Source: Roseiarcus sp963822215 (GTDB lineage Bacteria > Pseudomonadota > Alphaproteobacteria > Rhizobiales > Beijerinckiaceae). From it: a stretch of DNA of 64,000 nucleotides. Within the stretch, counting starts at the first letter, position 1. The number at the start of each line of letters is the position of its first letter. Where the stretch lies: NCBI GenBank assembly GCA_963822215.1, contig CAWGGX010000008.1:310001-374000 (forward strand), in the 5' to 3' direction. Shown here in pieces: positions 1 through 9,021 of this stretch. The notes below the pieces were generated by a model, which was not told the origin of the DNA, made no database searches, and saw only the letters and a program-made list of their open reading frames with translations. A program made the position numbers and the translations under genes.

Positions 1-209
1 GAGCGATCTGGCCGCAATATGGCCAGACAAAGCCGACAGGCCAACGCGCGCGATCAAGATAGGCAGCATATGCCGCGTCATACGGAAAAAGCTCATGAAA
101 CTCTGGGACTGACTGGGGAAACCCAGATCGTCGCTCTGGCGGATTTCCATGGCCGGTTTGATAACCATCACCAGCCCTGGTGGGTGTGGGCGTTAACCGG
201 ACAGGCACG
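1..209. mobile_element. Right part of a short IS1595-type MITE (copy 1, cut by window edge)
   Basis: These bases match 44502..44710 with no indel and no mismatch that I can see. In that second copy the whole element is 264 bp with terminal inverted repeats and an 8-bp target duplication. Here the right terminal repeat ends at 209 and unrelated short-chain dehydrogenase sequence begins at once. The left end lies outside the window. Read on the minus strand the element encodes a piece resembling the N-terminal zinc-ribbon region of IS1595/ISXO2-type transposases, so it is best seen as an internally deleted, non-autonomous derivative. Confidence 0.8.
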
Positions 210-210
210 G

Positions 211-414
211 ATGGATCGCGTCATTGCTGCTCGTGCTGAGACGATGGGTGTCAGCTTTGACGAAATGCGCGACGAGTTCCTCCGCAAGATTTCGTTGCGA
301 AGGATGGTCGAGGCCAGGGATGTCGCCAACTTGGCTTTGTTCCTTGCTTCCGACTTGGCGCGCAACATAAGCGGCCAAGTCATCAGCGTCGATGGAAACA
401 CCGAAAGCGCCTGA
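211..414 (+). pseudogene. C-terminal remnant of a short-chain dehydrogenase/reductase
   Basis: About 67 residues typical of the end of a classical SDR are readable, including RRMVEARDVANLALFLASD and the closing GQVISVDGN motif. The catalytic YxxxK region and the Rossmann start are missing. The open frame upstream is MITE sequence, so the apparent 131-residue reading frame is a chimera and not a natural protein. The rest of the gene, if it survives, lies left of the window beyond the MITE. The remnant ends 24 bases before the BKACE gene and was probably its operon partner. Confidence 0.75.
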
Positions 415-438
415 TCCGATCGCGACGGAGCAAAGACT

Positions 439-1413
439 GTGACGCTGAAGCAACGCAAGGTGATCATCTCCTGCGCCATCACCGGTTCAGTGCATACGCC
501 GTCGATGTCGGAATATCTGCCGGCCAGCCCGGAACAGATCGCCCAACAAGCGATCGATGCGGCGCGGGCGGGCGCGGCGATCCTGCATCTCCACGCTCGC
601 AATCCGGTCGACGGAAGTCCTACGCATGACCCTGCCGTGTTCAAACAGTTTGTGCCAAAGATCGCGGCTCACACCGACGCGATCATCAATATCACGACAG
701 GGGGAAGCTCCCGCATGACGCTGGACGACCGTCTGGCGTACCCTTTGCAAGCCAAACCGGAACTGTGCTCGCTCAATATGGGGTCGATGAATTTTGCGTT
801 CCACAAAGCAGGTCGCGGGATCAGCGACTGGAAACATCCCTGGGAACAGGGCCATATCACAGGCTCGGAAAACGTCATCTTCCGTAATACGTTTGCGGAC
901 ATCCGGGAGGTGATCGCGCGGCTCGGCGAGGCGTGCGGCGTGCGATTCGAGTTCGAGTGTTATGACGTCGGGCACCTTTGCAACCTCGCCTACTTCGTCG
1001 ATGAGGGACTGGTTAAGGCGCCGTTGTTTTTGCAGTGCTGCCTCGGCATTCTGGGCGGGCTCAATACTGATCCTGAGAATCTCTTCTTGATGCGAAGCAC
1101 GGCGGACCGGCTGTTCGGCCGCGAAAACTACGAGTTTTCCGTACTCGGTTCGGGACGGCGTCAGACGGCCTTGGTCACAATGGGCGCAATCATGGGAGGG
1201 CACGTACGGGTAGGCCTCGAAGACAGTCTGTATCTCGGGCGAGGTCAGCTCGCGCCGTCGTGCGCTGCCCAGGTGCTTAAGATCCGTCGCATCCTAGAAG
1301 ATCTGTCGTTGGAGATTGCGACTCCTTCCGCAGCGCGTGAAATTCTGGAGACGAAGGGCGCCGACAAAGTCGGGTTCGACGGCGGTCCGAGAGGGGTATC
1401 GAAAGGGGGCTGA
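439..1413 (+). CDS. Beta-keto acid cleavage enzyme (BKACE, DUF849 family)
   Basis: The 324-residue protein has the family signatures: an N-terminal strand KVIISCAITGS, the metal-binding LHLHARNP segment near residues 50-57, and NITTGGSS near residue 85. BKACE enzymes are Zn-dependent TIM barrels that condense a beta-keto acid with acetyl-CoA to give a CoA ester and acetoacetate or a similar product. 3-keto-5-aminohexanoate is the best-known substrate, but the family is broad and the substrate here cannot be read off. The broken SDR just upstream is a common partner because it can make the keto acid. Length is normal. Confidence 0.9.
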   Translation: MTLKQRKVIISCAITGSVHTPSMSEYLPASPEQIAQQAIDAARAGAAILHLHARNPVDGSPTHDPAVFKQFVPKIAAHTDAIINITTGGSSRMTLDDRLAYPLQAKPELCSLNMGSMNFAFHKAGRGISDWKHPWEQGHITGSENVIFRNTFADIREVIARLGEACGVRFEFECYDVGHLCNLAYFVDEGLVKAPLFLQCCLGILGGLNTDPENLFLMRSTADRLFGRENYEFSVLGSGRRQTALVTMGAIMGGHVRVGLEDSLYLGRGQLAPSCAAQVLKIRRILEDLSLEIATPSAAREILETKGADKVGFDGGPRGVSKGG

Positions 1414-1524
1414 ATACGTCTCATGGTCGTCACCTTGACCGTCGTGCCGCTGGCCTCCGGCCAAGGACCTTGCTCGATCTGAGGCGAACGTCGAGGAGAT
1501 GCTGATTTTTCGATTGAGCAGTCG

Positions 1525-3510
1525 TCACTGGCTCTCGGCTTCTAATGGGACCGGGGATCGGCTGGTGATTGCGTCGAGCCGGAGCGCGACATGCAATTCC
1601 AGCGCGAAAACTGGATCGTCCCAACCTCCGGTGATTTCACGTAGGGTGTCGAGTCGTTGGCGCACTGTGTTGACGTGAATGCCGAGAATTTCGGCTGTCC
1701 GCACGACGTTGTACTGACTGTCGATGTAACATAACAACGTTTTCTTGAGCTGCGTCTTTTGGCGCGGATCCCGCTCCTCGATCGGTGAAAGGATCTGATT
1801 CACATATCGGGCGATGCGTGAGGCGTCTCCGACCTCGAATAGCTTCGCAAAAAGGTTGACCTGAGAATGCTCGACAAACCGATTGAGGCGGTTCATTTCG
1901 CGCAGCACGCGAAGGGCCTGTTCGATTTGGATGTAATGAGCGGCGGCCTCGGCCAAATCGCGGAATGGATTCGACACGATGCCGCCTATCTCCCACCCTT
2001 CCTGGCGGCGGAGTAGAATTTGAAGCAGAGCGCGAATCGATTTTTCGGGACCGACAGCCAGGTAGGCGTCGTTTACGAGATCGACCAGCACATTCAAATT
2101 TGCGGCGGCCTCACGGATCATTGTCGTTTGCAAGGCGCGATCGAGGCCGGACATCGCTATGAGAGCCAGCATGACGAACTGGCCCGTGTTTATCTTTAGA
2201 CGTTCTCGGATCGCAGAAATTGTGGAGGCGTCCGGCGGGTTAACAAGAGTGAGATGTCGCAGGAGGGTCGATGAGGCGATTAACTGTTCCGCCTCACGCT
2301 TCTCGCTCCACAGCTTCGCAATTGAAAGCGCTACGGCGCTCCGTTCCAGATTGCGGATATCAATCGGATCCAGATCTCCCCACTGACAGATGACGAGGCT
2401 CTCACCACGTCCCGCGCCGCCATGCAGAGCCATAGCGCGACAGTGCTCGTCGCCGACATCGAGCATGGCGACTGACCGACCGCTGTGGCGCGATTGAGAA
2501 ACCGCGCTGATAAGCACGGACGACTCGATTTTGCCGTCCGCTAAATCCGCTCCCAACTGTCCGCGATAGGCCGCGGCGGCAAATCGCTCTCTAACTGAAA
2601 AAGATTCATCATACAGAATAACCGCGCCATTAATTTGGTCGGCCATACCCTGAACGAACAGGGGCCACTCTGTGCCCTTGGCCAAGAGCGAAGTCATTTC
2701 ATCATGAGCCGCGGCGGAAACGTCGTTGCGATGGATTTGGTCGATCAGCGCGACGCGGTTGCGCTCCGCCTCAGCAAGCGCTTCCGACAGCATCATGAAG
2801 GCGTTGGCGTTGCGCATGGCGACGCCCGCATGGAGTGCGAAGGAGCCCAATACCGACATTTCGCGCCCGGACAACTTTCGACTATAGCGGTCGGCAACAA
2901 ACAGGATGCCCAACAACTTGTTTTCCGAAAGAATCGGGAATCCGGAGAGAGAGACGATCCTTTCGGCTCTAAAGGCTCGATCGAAGGCGTCCAAGTGCCC
3001 GAATCGTTGGTCGCCGAGATAGTCCTGTGTGTCGAAGACACTCTTCGAATTGGCAATGAGGCTTACGGCGCCGACCCCGACGCTCGCTGAGAATTCCCAT
3101 GTGGCCGGAGACATAAATCCTTCTGCCGCAACGGTCCGCATTGTACTTTGATCCTCACTGATCTGCGTCAGGTATGCGACGTTGGCGCCAACAAGGCTTC
3201 GTGCACGGCTGACGATTGTCAGTAGGAGGTCCTGTAACGTCAAAGTGCTCGAGAGATCGTGAGTCGTTTCGTTCAGCAGGTTGAGCCCACGCTCGCTCAC
3301 TCTATTTTCGCGAATAATTTGGGCGACAGCGTTCAGATGACGGTGCAGCCGCTCAATGTCGCTCCCGATCGCGGCCGAAGGCGAGGCGCCTCGCAACATC
3401 TCGATCATTTCGGCGACTTCCGAATCGGGCGCGCCAACCGCAATCTTTTCGAGGAGCGTCGCAACAATTGGAACAACGTTGCCTGACACGAAGCAGCCCT
3501 GATCCTTCAC
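1525..3510 (-). CDS. GAF-domain transcriptional regulator with PucR-type C-terminal HTH
   Basis: 661 residues. A GAF-like sensory domain covers about residues 85-240, with LVGANVAYLTQISEDQ and LLGILFVADRYSRKLSG. The middle resembles the degenerate GGDEF-like domain of CdaR/PucR regulators. The last ~60 residues form the PucR-type helix-turn-helix, with NVVRTAEILGIHVNTVRQRL. It is convergent with the BKACE gene and may control it, which is inference. The ligand is unknown. It belongs to the same broad architecture as the regulators at 28333..29619 and 54674..56902. Confidence 0.85.
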   Translation of the reverse strand: MKDQGCFVSGNVVPIVATLLEKIAVGAPDSEVAEMIEMLRGASPSAAIGSDIERLHRHLNAVAQIIRENRVSERGLNLLNETTHDLSSTLTLQDLLLTIVSRARSLVGANVAYLTQISEDQSTMRTVAAEGFMSPATWEFSASVGVGAVSLIANSKSVFDTQDYLGDQRFGHLDAFDRAFRAERIVSLSGFPILSENKLLGILFVADRYSRKLSGREMSVLGSFALHAGVAMRNANAFMMLSEALAEAERNRVALIDQIHRNDVSAAAHDEMTSLLAKGTEWPLFVQGMADQINGAVILYDESFSVRERFAAAAYRGQLGADLADGKIESSVLISAVSQSRHSGRSVAMLDVGDEHCRAMALHGGAGRGESLVICQWGDLDPIDIRNLERSAVALSIAKLWSEKREAEQLIASSTLLRHLTLVNPPDASTISAIRERLKINTGQFVMLALIAMSGLDRALQTTMIREAAANLNVLVDLVNDAYLAVGPEKSIRALLQILLRRQEGWEIGGIVSNPFRDLAEAAAHYIQIEQALRVLREMNRLNRFVEHSQVNLFAKLFEVGDASRIARYVNQILSPIEERDPRQKTQLKKTLLCYIDSQYNVVRTAEILGIHVNTVRQRLDTLREITGGWDDPVFALELHVALRLDAITSRSPVPLEAESQ

Positions 3511-4350
3511 AAAGGGATCGAACTCAACCCGAAAGGCGTCCCTCCGAAGATGTCATAAGCCGAAAAGTCGTATCGAGTCGACGTGAATATTCTTGTGCGA
3601 AGCGGCGCGCTAGCCTTCGCCGACAGCCCGCTGATAAAGTGTGGGAATTGACCTCGTATCTCAACATACAGATCATGATTTCAGACGGTGCCGCTATATC
3701 TTGTATGAGATCGCTCGGCGCTCGACTTTGTCAACGGGCTGTTAAGGTCGGTGACGAGGCGAGCGAAGGCCCTACGACGCAATCGAGAGTGTGCTACGCG
3801 CCACCGGTATCCGTCGCCAATTCATCCGCCTGGACGGCCAACTTTAGACCGAAATCCAGACGACGTCAGGATTGGAATCCCACGGCGGGGCTCCTTGGGA
3901 ATCGGGAGCGCTGATCTTCGAGTCGCCGAGACTTATCGCCTGTCCTTGCTGACCAGCCCAACCGCGCGGAAATTCGCGTCGAACCGAGGAAGGGGCATCC
4001 GGTTTAGCGAGTGTCCATCCGGTGCGGCGCTGCTTGCGCACGTCTGCGTCGGTCCAAGCCGGCCCCGCTGTGCATTCAATACACAGAGCGCCGTCTTGTG
4101 TGGCGACTATTAACATTTACTTTGATCGCTCAATCTACGCTGATTGCCCGCGAAAGTTCAGGAGCAATTCGTCCGAACCTGCCTTGTTAGACGCAAGGCC
4201 CCGCCAGACGGGCGAAGGTATAAAATGAGAGAAGCGGTTACCCGTTTCGACAGCGAGAATGTGCATCGGTGGCGGCATGGGGGCCGCCGGATTGTTCGAG
4301 GTCGCCTGAGCGGTCCGCGAACGCGTTTTAGATTTGGTGAGAATTCACCC
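3511..4350. other. Gene-poor region, nothing recognised
   Basis: About 840 bases follow the divergent start of the regulator. Several short open frames exist on both strands, but none has a convincing ribosome binding site, codon bias or family match. The regulator promoter must lie near 3511-3700. Composition is more mixed than in flanking housekeeping DNA, in keeping with an accessory or degraded region. Confidence 0.5.
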
Positions 4351-4554
4351 ATGTCCGTCGAATTCGATCAGGCCATTTCGATTGCCCACGCCTTTTTCCT
4401 CGGCGACGATCCGTCCGGCTGGAGCGACTGCGACATCGTCTCGACCGCCGATTCGATTGCCGAAACAAGCGGCGTTGATACCGACGAAATCAAGGACTTT
4501 CTGTTTGCCGAACGCGACGCAAGAACAACTGGAGCGGCCCGAGGCCGCGCCTAA
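4351..4554 (+). CDS. Small acidic hypothetical protein
   Basis: 67 residues from the ATG at 4351, starting MSVEFDQAISIAHAFF. The composition is natural: acidic, with helix-forming segments and a TSGVDTDEIKDFLF stretch. That separates it from the arginine- and proline-rich shadow frames around it. No family is recognised. A longer in-frame reading from 4144 looks non-coding before residue 70, so the internal ATG is preferred. It stands alone in an accessory region. Confidence 0.5.
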   Translation: MSVEFDQAISIAHAFFLGDDPSGWSDCDIVSTADSIAETSGVDTDEIKDFLFAERDARTTGAARGRA

Positions 4555-4828
4555 TATTATTGGTGGTTGGCGGTTCACAAAGTGGCCAGAAGGCCGTAAC
4601 GCTCTCGCGGACGGCGGCGCCAGACCGAACGCTGGAGGCGCCTTCACGGTGCGCCCCGCGCATATATGAATGTCCGAATGTCCGGTCCTCCGTGGCATGT
4701 AGGGCGCCGCGCGGCGGCGCCTCGCCGGCGTCGTCGAATACATGGACATCGATCGGATCAATACGGAACCGGATCGGTATTGTGGCGGATGCGCCACAAT
4801 ACGGGGATGGCGTACAATTGACAGATAT

Positions 4829-5377
4829 TTAAGATGTGCGAATAGTAAGAGTGCCGGCAGGGAGTTCCCCGCTAAATACTATAATCGCAAAGCGATTATT
4901 AAATTCCTTTATCTCGTATTTTAATATATTTGTCGAGACAACTTCTAGCGTCCCGACCTTTACAGGCACTTCGAAATTTACGAATAACGTCGTAGACATT
5001 ACGCCTTGTTGTAATGCCCCATCTTTATCTTGCATAATTGCTATTTGTCTAAGGCAATACCAACGCCATACAGCTATCGTAGACAGTCTTGTCGGGAGCC
5101 TATGGTCGCCATAGCACAGTAACGACAATTGAGACGTTTCTGCGAAAATATTACTATTATTTCGGAACGGGAAAATCAATTCTCGCAATACTAAGATAAT
5201 CGTTGCGATAACGATCAAAATAAGCGGCGCAAAGCCCCATATACTACTGTGAATGAATTGCGGCATATATGCAGATAAATCTGGGGTTATCCGCGCGCCA
5301 GTGTATGCCGCGACTATCATCGCAGACACAAACAGGGCAGCGTATGCGACCCATTCCCAAAATGTCCAATGTCGCAC
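4829..5377 (-). CDS. Hypothetical membrane protein in AT-rich DNA
   Basis: 182 residues with two strongly hydrophobic segments, at about 9-28 (WVAYAALFVSAMIVAAYTG) and 47-66 (IWGFAPLILIVIATIILVLR). A soluble C-terminal domain of roughly 115 residues follows and looks beta-rich. No family is recognised. Base composition is clearly lower in GC than the rest of the window and codon use is atypical, which suggests recent transfer. Neighbouring DNA has no partner genes. Confidence 0.6.
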   Translation of the reverse strand: MRHWTFWEWVAYAALFVSAMIVAAYTGARITPDLSAYMPQFIHSSIWGFAPLILIVIATIILVLRELIFPFRNNSNIFAETSQLSLLCYGDHRLPTRLSTIAVWRWYCLRQIAIMQDKDGALQQGVMSTTLFVNFEVPVKVGTLEVVSTNILKYEIKEFNNRFAIIVFSGELPAGTLTIRTS

Positions 5378-5506
5378 GTTGACCGCTCGCGTGTAGGCCG
5401 GCAGCGCAACGGTATATTGGATGAATGATTTATTCGAGTTTGCGCGCCCAGCGCCGCCCCGATCATTTAGCCCCTCCTTTCGGAGGAATATATCGGGCTG
5501 GGGCCG

Positions 5507-5737
5507 CTAAATCGCTTGTGGCGTTTGCGCCATAATACCGCGACGAAGGCCCCGAACGGACCCGGACAGGCGCTCTCCCGACTGGAGCACGCCGTGGATG
5601 ATCGTTTCGGCGCCGAGGATTTCGCTCGTCCCGACGAGCGCGGCCAGCGGGCCTGCCTCAGACGGCGACAGATGCTCCTGCGTAATCTGCAGGGTGTCGG
5701 CGGCGCGCGCGATTCGCGCCGTAATTTCAGTCTTCAT
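5507..5737 (-). CDS. Small hypothetical protein
   Basis: 76 residues starting MKTEITARIARAADTLQITQ. The amino-acid mix is plausible for a soluble helical protein and a purine-rich AGAAGG lies just before the ATG. No family is recognised. It is upstream of nothing obvious and sits between the AT-rich island and the anti-sigma gene, so it is only a moderate call. Confidence 0.4.
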   Translation of the reverse strand: MKTEITARIARAADTLQITQEHLSPSEAGPLAALVGTSEILGAETIIHGVLQSGERLSGSVRGLRRGIMAQTPQAI

Positions 5738-5814
5738 GACCTTCTGACAGAGTTGCGATGCGATCAGAAGTCATCACGCGCTACCAGAGTGCGACTCCGT
5801 ACCGACCTCAACGC

Positions 5815-6534
5815 CTACGGCCCGACCGGGATGAGCTTGCCGACAAACACGGGCGGGCCGGAGGGCTTGCCGTCGGGCGATCCGCCGGGCGGCTCGACGG
5901 TCACCGCGTAGGTCGCGTCCTCGACCACGCCGCGATCGTAGCCGGCGAGACTGGCCGCGCGCCGGGCCTCGCCAATCACGCCGAGGGACCGCGGCGGTCC
6001 AAGCCGCGCATCGATGAGCCACAGTTCGTAGGACTTCCCCGGCGGCGACGTCGCTGCGATCGGGCGCACTGAAAACTCCTGTCGGTCGAGATCGACCGTC
6101 ACCTCGAAGGCCGGCGAAGCGGCGTCCTTCTGCAGAATCGCCACATATTCGCGAGGGACCGCCGGGCGCCCTGACTCGCGAACCGCCAGTCCCACAGCGA
6201 GCAGAGCGGCGACGCCGGAAGCGGCGATCGCCGCCATCCGCCAGCGCCCGGCGCGCCGACGCAATTCCGCGATCACGGCGTCCGTGGACGGCGCCGTTTC
6301 GCCGGAGACGGGCGGGGCCCCCCGGATGCGTGCCTGGATCGCCGGCAGATGGTCTTCCGGCGGCTCGATCGGCGCCACAGCCTCGGCAAGCGGGGCGAGG
6401 CGCTCCTCCCAGGCGCGGATCGCCGTGTCGAGGTCGGGCTCGCGAAGCCGCCGCGCGGCGAGGACTGCGCGCTCGGGCGAAGAGAGCGTGCCGAGGGCGT
6501 ATTCGGCGGCGGCCAGGTCGTCCTCGGGCGTCAT
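5815..6534 (-). CDS. Anti-sigma factor, RskA/anti-sigma-K type
   Basis: 239 residues if started at the ATG at 6534, which overlaps the sigma-factor stop as ATGA and implies translational coupling. The cytoplasmic N-terminus has the LAAAEYALGTLSSPERA pattern of zinc-free anti-sigma domains. One membrane helix lies at about residues 100-118. The periplasmic RskA domain follows, with SYELWLIDARLGPPRSLGVI. It is expected to hold the ECF factor encoded just upstream at the membrane and release it after regulated proteolysis. An ORF start at 6579 is possible but ignores the overlap. Confidence 0.85.
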   Translation of the reverse strand: MTPEDDLAAAEYALGTLSSPERAVLAARRLREPDLDTAIRAWEERLAPLAEAVAPIEPPEDHLPAIQARIRGAPPVSGETAPSTDAVIAELRRRAGRWRMAAIAASGVAALLAVGLAVRESGRPAVPREYVAILQKDAASPAFEVTVDLDRQEFSVRPIAATSPPGKSYELWLIDARLGPPRSLGVIGEARRAASLAGYDRGVVEDATYAVTVEPPGGSPDGKPSGPPVFVGKLIPVGP

Positions 6535-7112
6535 GACCCCAGACACATCCTCAGTTGCGCGAGGCTGCGGCGCAGCCACGTCTTGATCGTCGGCACAGGT
6601 CGGCCGAACCGTTTGGCGAGCGCCTCCCGGCTGGCGCCGCGGTAATAGGCGAGCATCAGGATCGCGCGCTTCTCTTCGTCCAGCCCTTGCAGGCAGGCGA
6701 TCAGCGCCTTGAGGCTTTCCGACTTTTCGCGGGCGGCGAGCGGATCGACGGGGTCGGCCTCCGGCTCGAAACCCTCGGGCATGTCCTCGAGCGAGACAGG
6801 GCGGACGCGGCGGACCTCGTCGAGCGCGCGGTTGCGGGCGATGGTCGCCATCCAGGCGAGCGCCGAGCCCCGCGCCGGATCGAAGTCGGCGGCGTTTTTC
6901 CAGATGCGGACGTAAGCGTCCTGAAGCGCCTCGGCCGCCGCGTCCCTGGCCGGCAGGATACGCGCGACGACCCCATTGAGCCTGCCGCAGGTCGCCCGGT
7001 AGAGTGCCGCGAACGCCGGCTGGTCGCCGGCGGCCACGCGCCGGATGAGGCCGGCGAGATCGTTCTCTCCGGCCGCCCGATCCCCGCCCGGCGCGTTGGC
7101 CTCAAAGGTCAT
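6531..7112 (-). CDS. ECF RNA polymerase sigma factor, SigK/RpoE-like
   Basis: 193 residues. Region 2 is visible at about residues 30-95, with DAYVRIWKNAADFDP and ALAWMATIARNRALDEVRR. Region 4 is at about 140-190, with AYYRGASREALAKRFGRP and IKTWLRRSLAQLR. It directs RNA polymerase to stress or envelope promoters and is autoregulated in most relatives. The next gene is its anti-sigma factor with a 4-base overlap. The fasciclin gene just upstream on the same strand is a likely target because sigma, anti-sigma and fasciclin genes recur together, which is inference. Confidence 0.9.
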   Translation of the reverse strand: MTFEANAPGGDRAAGENDLAGLIRRVAAGDQPAFAALYRATCGRLNGVVARILPARDAAAEALQDAYVRIWKNAADFDPARGSALAWMATIARNRALDEVRRVRPVSLEDMPEGFEPEADPVDPLAAREKSESLKALIACLQGLDEEKRAILMLAYYRGASREALAKRFGRPVPTIKTWLRRSLAQLRMCLGS

Positions 7113-7169
7113 GCGACGATCTTATCGGGCGGCGCGATTCCGGCAACCGCGTCCGCCCTTGACTGCCGC

Positions 7170-7727
7170 TCAGCCCGGCAACAGCACCTTGTTGATGACT
7201 TGGATGACGCCGTTCGACTGCATCACGTTCGGGATCGTCACCTCGGCCTTGTCGCCCTTGGCGTCGATCACCCAGAGATGGCCGTTCATATGCTCGAAGG
7301 TCAGCTCCTCGCCCTCGACCGTCTTCAGCATGGCCTTGCCGCCGCCCTGCTTGATCAAATCGTCGATGTCCGCCTCGGTAAGCCGGCCGGGAACGACGTG
7401 ATAGGTGAGGACGGAGGTGAGCTGCGCTTTGTTCTCCGGCTTGAGAAGGGTCTCGACCGTGCCGGCGGGCAGGCGGGCGAACGCCGCATTGGTCGGCGCG
7501 AACACGGTGAAGGGCCCCGCTCCCTCGAGCGTATCGACCAGGCCCGCGGCCTTGACCGCGGCGACCAGCGTCGTGTGATCCTTCGAGTGGACCGCGTTTT
7601 CGATGATGTTCTTGCTGGGATACATCGGCGCGCCGCCGACCATGGTCGTCATTTCAGCAAGCGCGGGGGCGACGAAAACGACGCCGGCGGCGAGTGCGGC
7701 GGCGAGCAGAGAAGTTCTGGCGTACAT
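7170..7727 (-). CDS. Secreted fasciclin (FAS1) domain protein
   Basis: 185 residues. A Sec signal peptide spans about residues 1-24, ending ...VAPALA. A single FAS1 domain follows, with the H1 motif GPFTVFAPTNAAFARLP and the H2-like segment MQSNGVIQVINKVLLP at the C-terminus. FAS1 proteins are exported adhesion or surface proteins. The gene lies 57 bases upstream of the ECF sigma gene on the same strand. Confidence 0.9.
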   Translation of the reverse strand: MYARTSLLAAALAAGVVFVAPALAEMTTMVGGAPMYPSKNIIENAVHSKDHTTLVAAVKAAGLVDTLEGAGPFTVFAPTNAAFARLPAGTVETLLKPENKAQLTSVLTYHVVPGRLTEADIDDLIKQGGGKAMLKTVEGEELTFEHMNGHLWVIDAKGDKAEVTIPNVMQSNGVIQVINKVLLPG

Positions 7728-8201
7728 GTGCGTCTCCTTGGGTCCGCCGATCGGCGGCAGGCGCCGCTCGTGATCGGGACAGAACCGTTACGGAGACCGC
7801 ATCGGCAGGTTTCAGGGCGCGGCGAGAAAAATTGCGCCGCCGCCCTTCGGATGCCGGCCGAGCCGCGTTTGGCGCGCGGGGGAAGGGAATGCCGACGACG
7901 CCTTGCAACCCGGCCGCGCCCGGTCTGGCGCCCTCGTTTTGGCCGCCTGATAATTCCCTGATCCGCTGCGAAAGCGCCTGTTCGTTCCCTGTTCCGGTCG
8001 TTGGAAACTCCCTGTTCCGCGCCCGCGGGAGCCCGCAACCGTTGGGTTGTAAAGTCAGCAACGCCATGACATTGCAGGACTTTCTTGAACGGCGCGCCGA
8101 CTGCGGCGCAAGAAAATTCCCTGCTAGCAGGGAAAGCGGATTGTCGGCGGGGGACCGAGAGCGAGATGATTTTGAGCCGAATCGGAGGGGATCGTCCCGC
8201 C
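7728..8201. other. Intergenic region with repeated TTCCCTG/GTTCCCTG words
   Basis: No gene is recognised. Between about 7945 and 8135 the words aattccctg, gttccctgttccg, ctccctgttccg and aattccctgctagcaggga occur at short intervals. The last forms a small hairpin (ccctgctagcaggg). Similar short words often mark remnants of integrase-associated or repeat DNA in Hyphomicrobiales. The fasciclin promoter must lie in the left part. Confidence 0.4.
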
Positions 8202-8876
8202 CTAGTCCTCCGCCGCTTGCTGCTTCCGCTCGGCCTCGCGCGCGGGCGCGCGACGGGCGCGTTTCTTCGCATAGGTCTTGAGGCGCCTGATGTCGAAGGG
8301 CGCGGCGCTCCAGCCGTGGACGGCCGTGCGGTGCGCGTCTTCGGCGGACCCGTCCCCGTCGGTCTCAGCGAGCAGGAACCGCCGGTGAAACCAGATCTTC
8401 ATGACAAGGTCGTCGATCAATTCGAGGCAGTCGGAGATGGCGACGCAGAGATCGTCGATGTCGCCTTTGCCCATGGCGACGGTCCTGAGTTCGGGCCGGC
8501 CGCTCTCGGTCTTGCGCGTCAGGGCCTTGAAGTGCCCCTCGACCCCCTTGGCCGGGTCGACATGGAAGAAGCAATGCACGACGTCGTTGCGCGCTTCCCG
8601 GATCTCGTCGAACAGCGCGCCGGTCTGGACGGCCTGGCTCCAAATCAGGCGGTCCGGCCGATCCCTGAGCTCCTGTTTCAGGAGATTCAAGAACAGCTTG
8701 ACGAGCGACACGTTGCCCATGCTGGCGAGCACCAGCTCCCCCACGTCCTGGTCCCAGCCCGCCGTCACCCAAATGAGCGAGGCGAACTTCCGTTCGAGGC
8801 CGTTCCAGCCGAAATTGATGAACCCGATGCTGGCGAGATGTTCGTCGTCGAGGCCGGTCCACTGCCGTCTCGCCAT
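8202..8876 (-). CDS. Hypothetical protein, possibly RNase-like HEPN-type fold
   Basis: 224 residues from MARRQWTGLDDEHLASIG at 8876; an open frame continues upstream to 8954 but that part looks non-coding. No family is recognised with confidence. The central part is helical and contains the segment REARNDVVHCFF, reminiscent of the R-x4-6-H motif of HEPN-type ribonucleases. That resemblance is weak and is inference only. The C-terminus is very basic (KTYAKKRARRAPAREAERKQ). It stands alone between the fasciclin region and rsmA. Confidence 0.6.
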   Translation of the reverse strand: MARRQWTGLDDEHLASIGFINFGWNGLERKFASLIWVTAGWDQDVGELVLASMGNVSLVKLFLNLLKQELRDRPDRLIWSQAVQTGALFDEIREARNDVVHCFFHVDPAKGVEGHFKALTRKTESGRPELRTVAMGKGDIDDLCVAISDCLELIDDLVMKIWFHRRFLLAETDGDGSAEDAHRTAVHGWSAAPFDIRRLKTYAKKRARRAPAREAERKQQAAED

Positions 8877-9021
8877 GGGCGTATTGATGAACAAGGGTCC
8901 CTTCCTCGTCGCGGCTGGGTCTCGCGCGGGGTTCGATCCGCGGACCGTCCTCAAGTGTACGCGCGTTCGATGCGCGGCGCGAGCGTCGCTTGCAGCCGGC
9001 GGGGATCGTCATCGCGCGAGG

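Noticed and set aside
19..414. A continuous 131-residue reading frame
   Set aside because: Its first 63 residues are MITE sequence also found at 44519..44707; only the C-terminal SDR part is genuine.
3844..4116. 90-residue minus-strand frame in the gene-poor region
   Set aside because: No ribosome binding site, no recognisable motif and overlapping frames on the other strand of equal quality.
6555..7961. 468-residue plus-strand frame across the sigma/fasciclin region
   Set aside because: It lies antisense to three well-supported genes and has the arginine- and glycine-rich composition of a GC-rich shadow.
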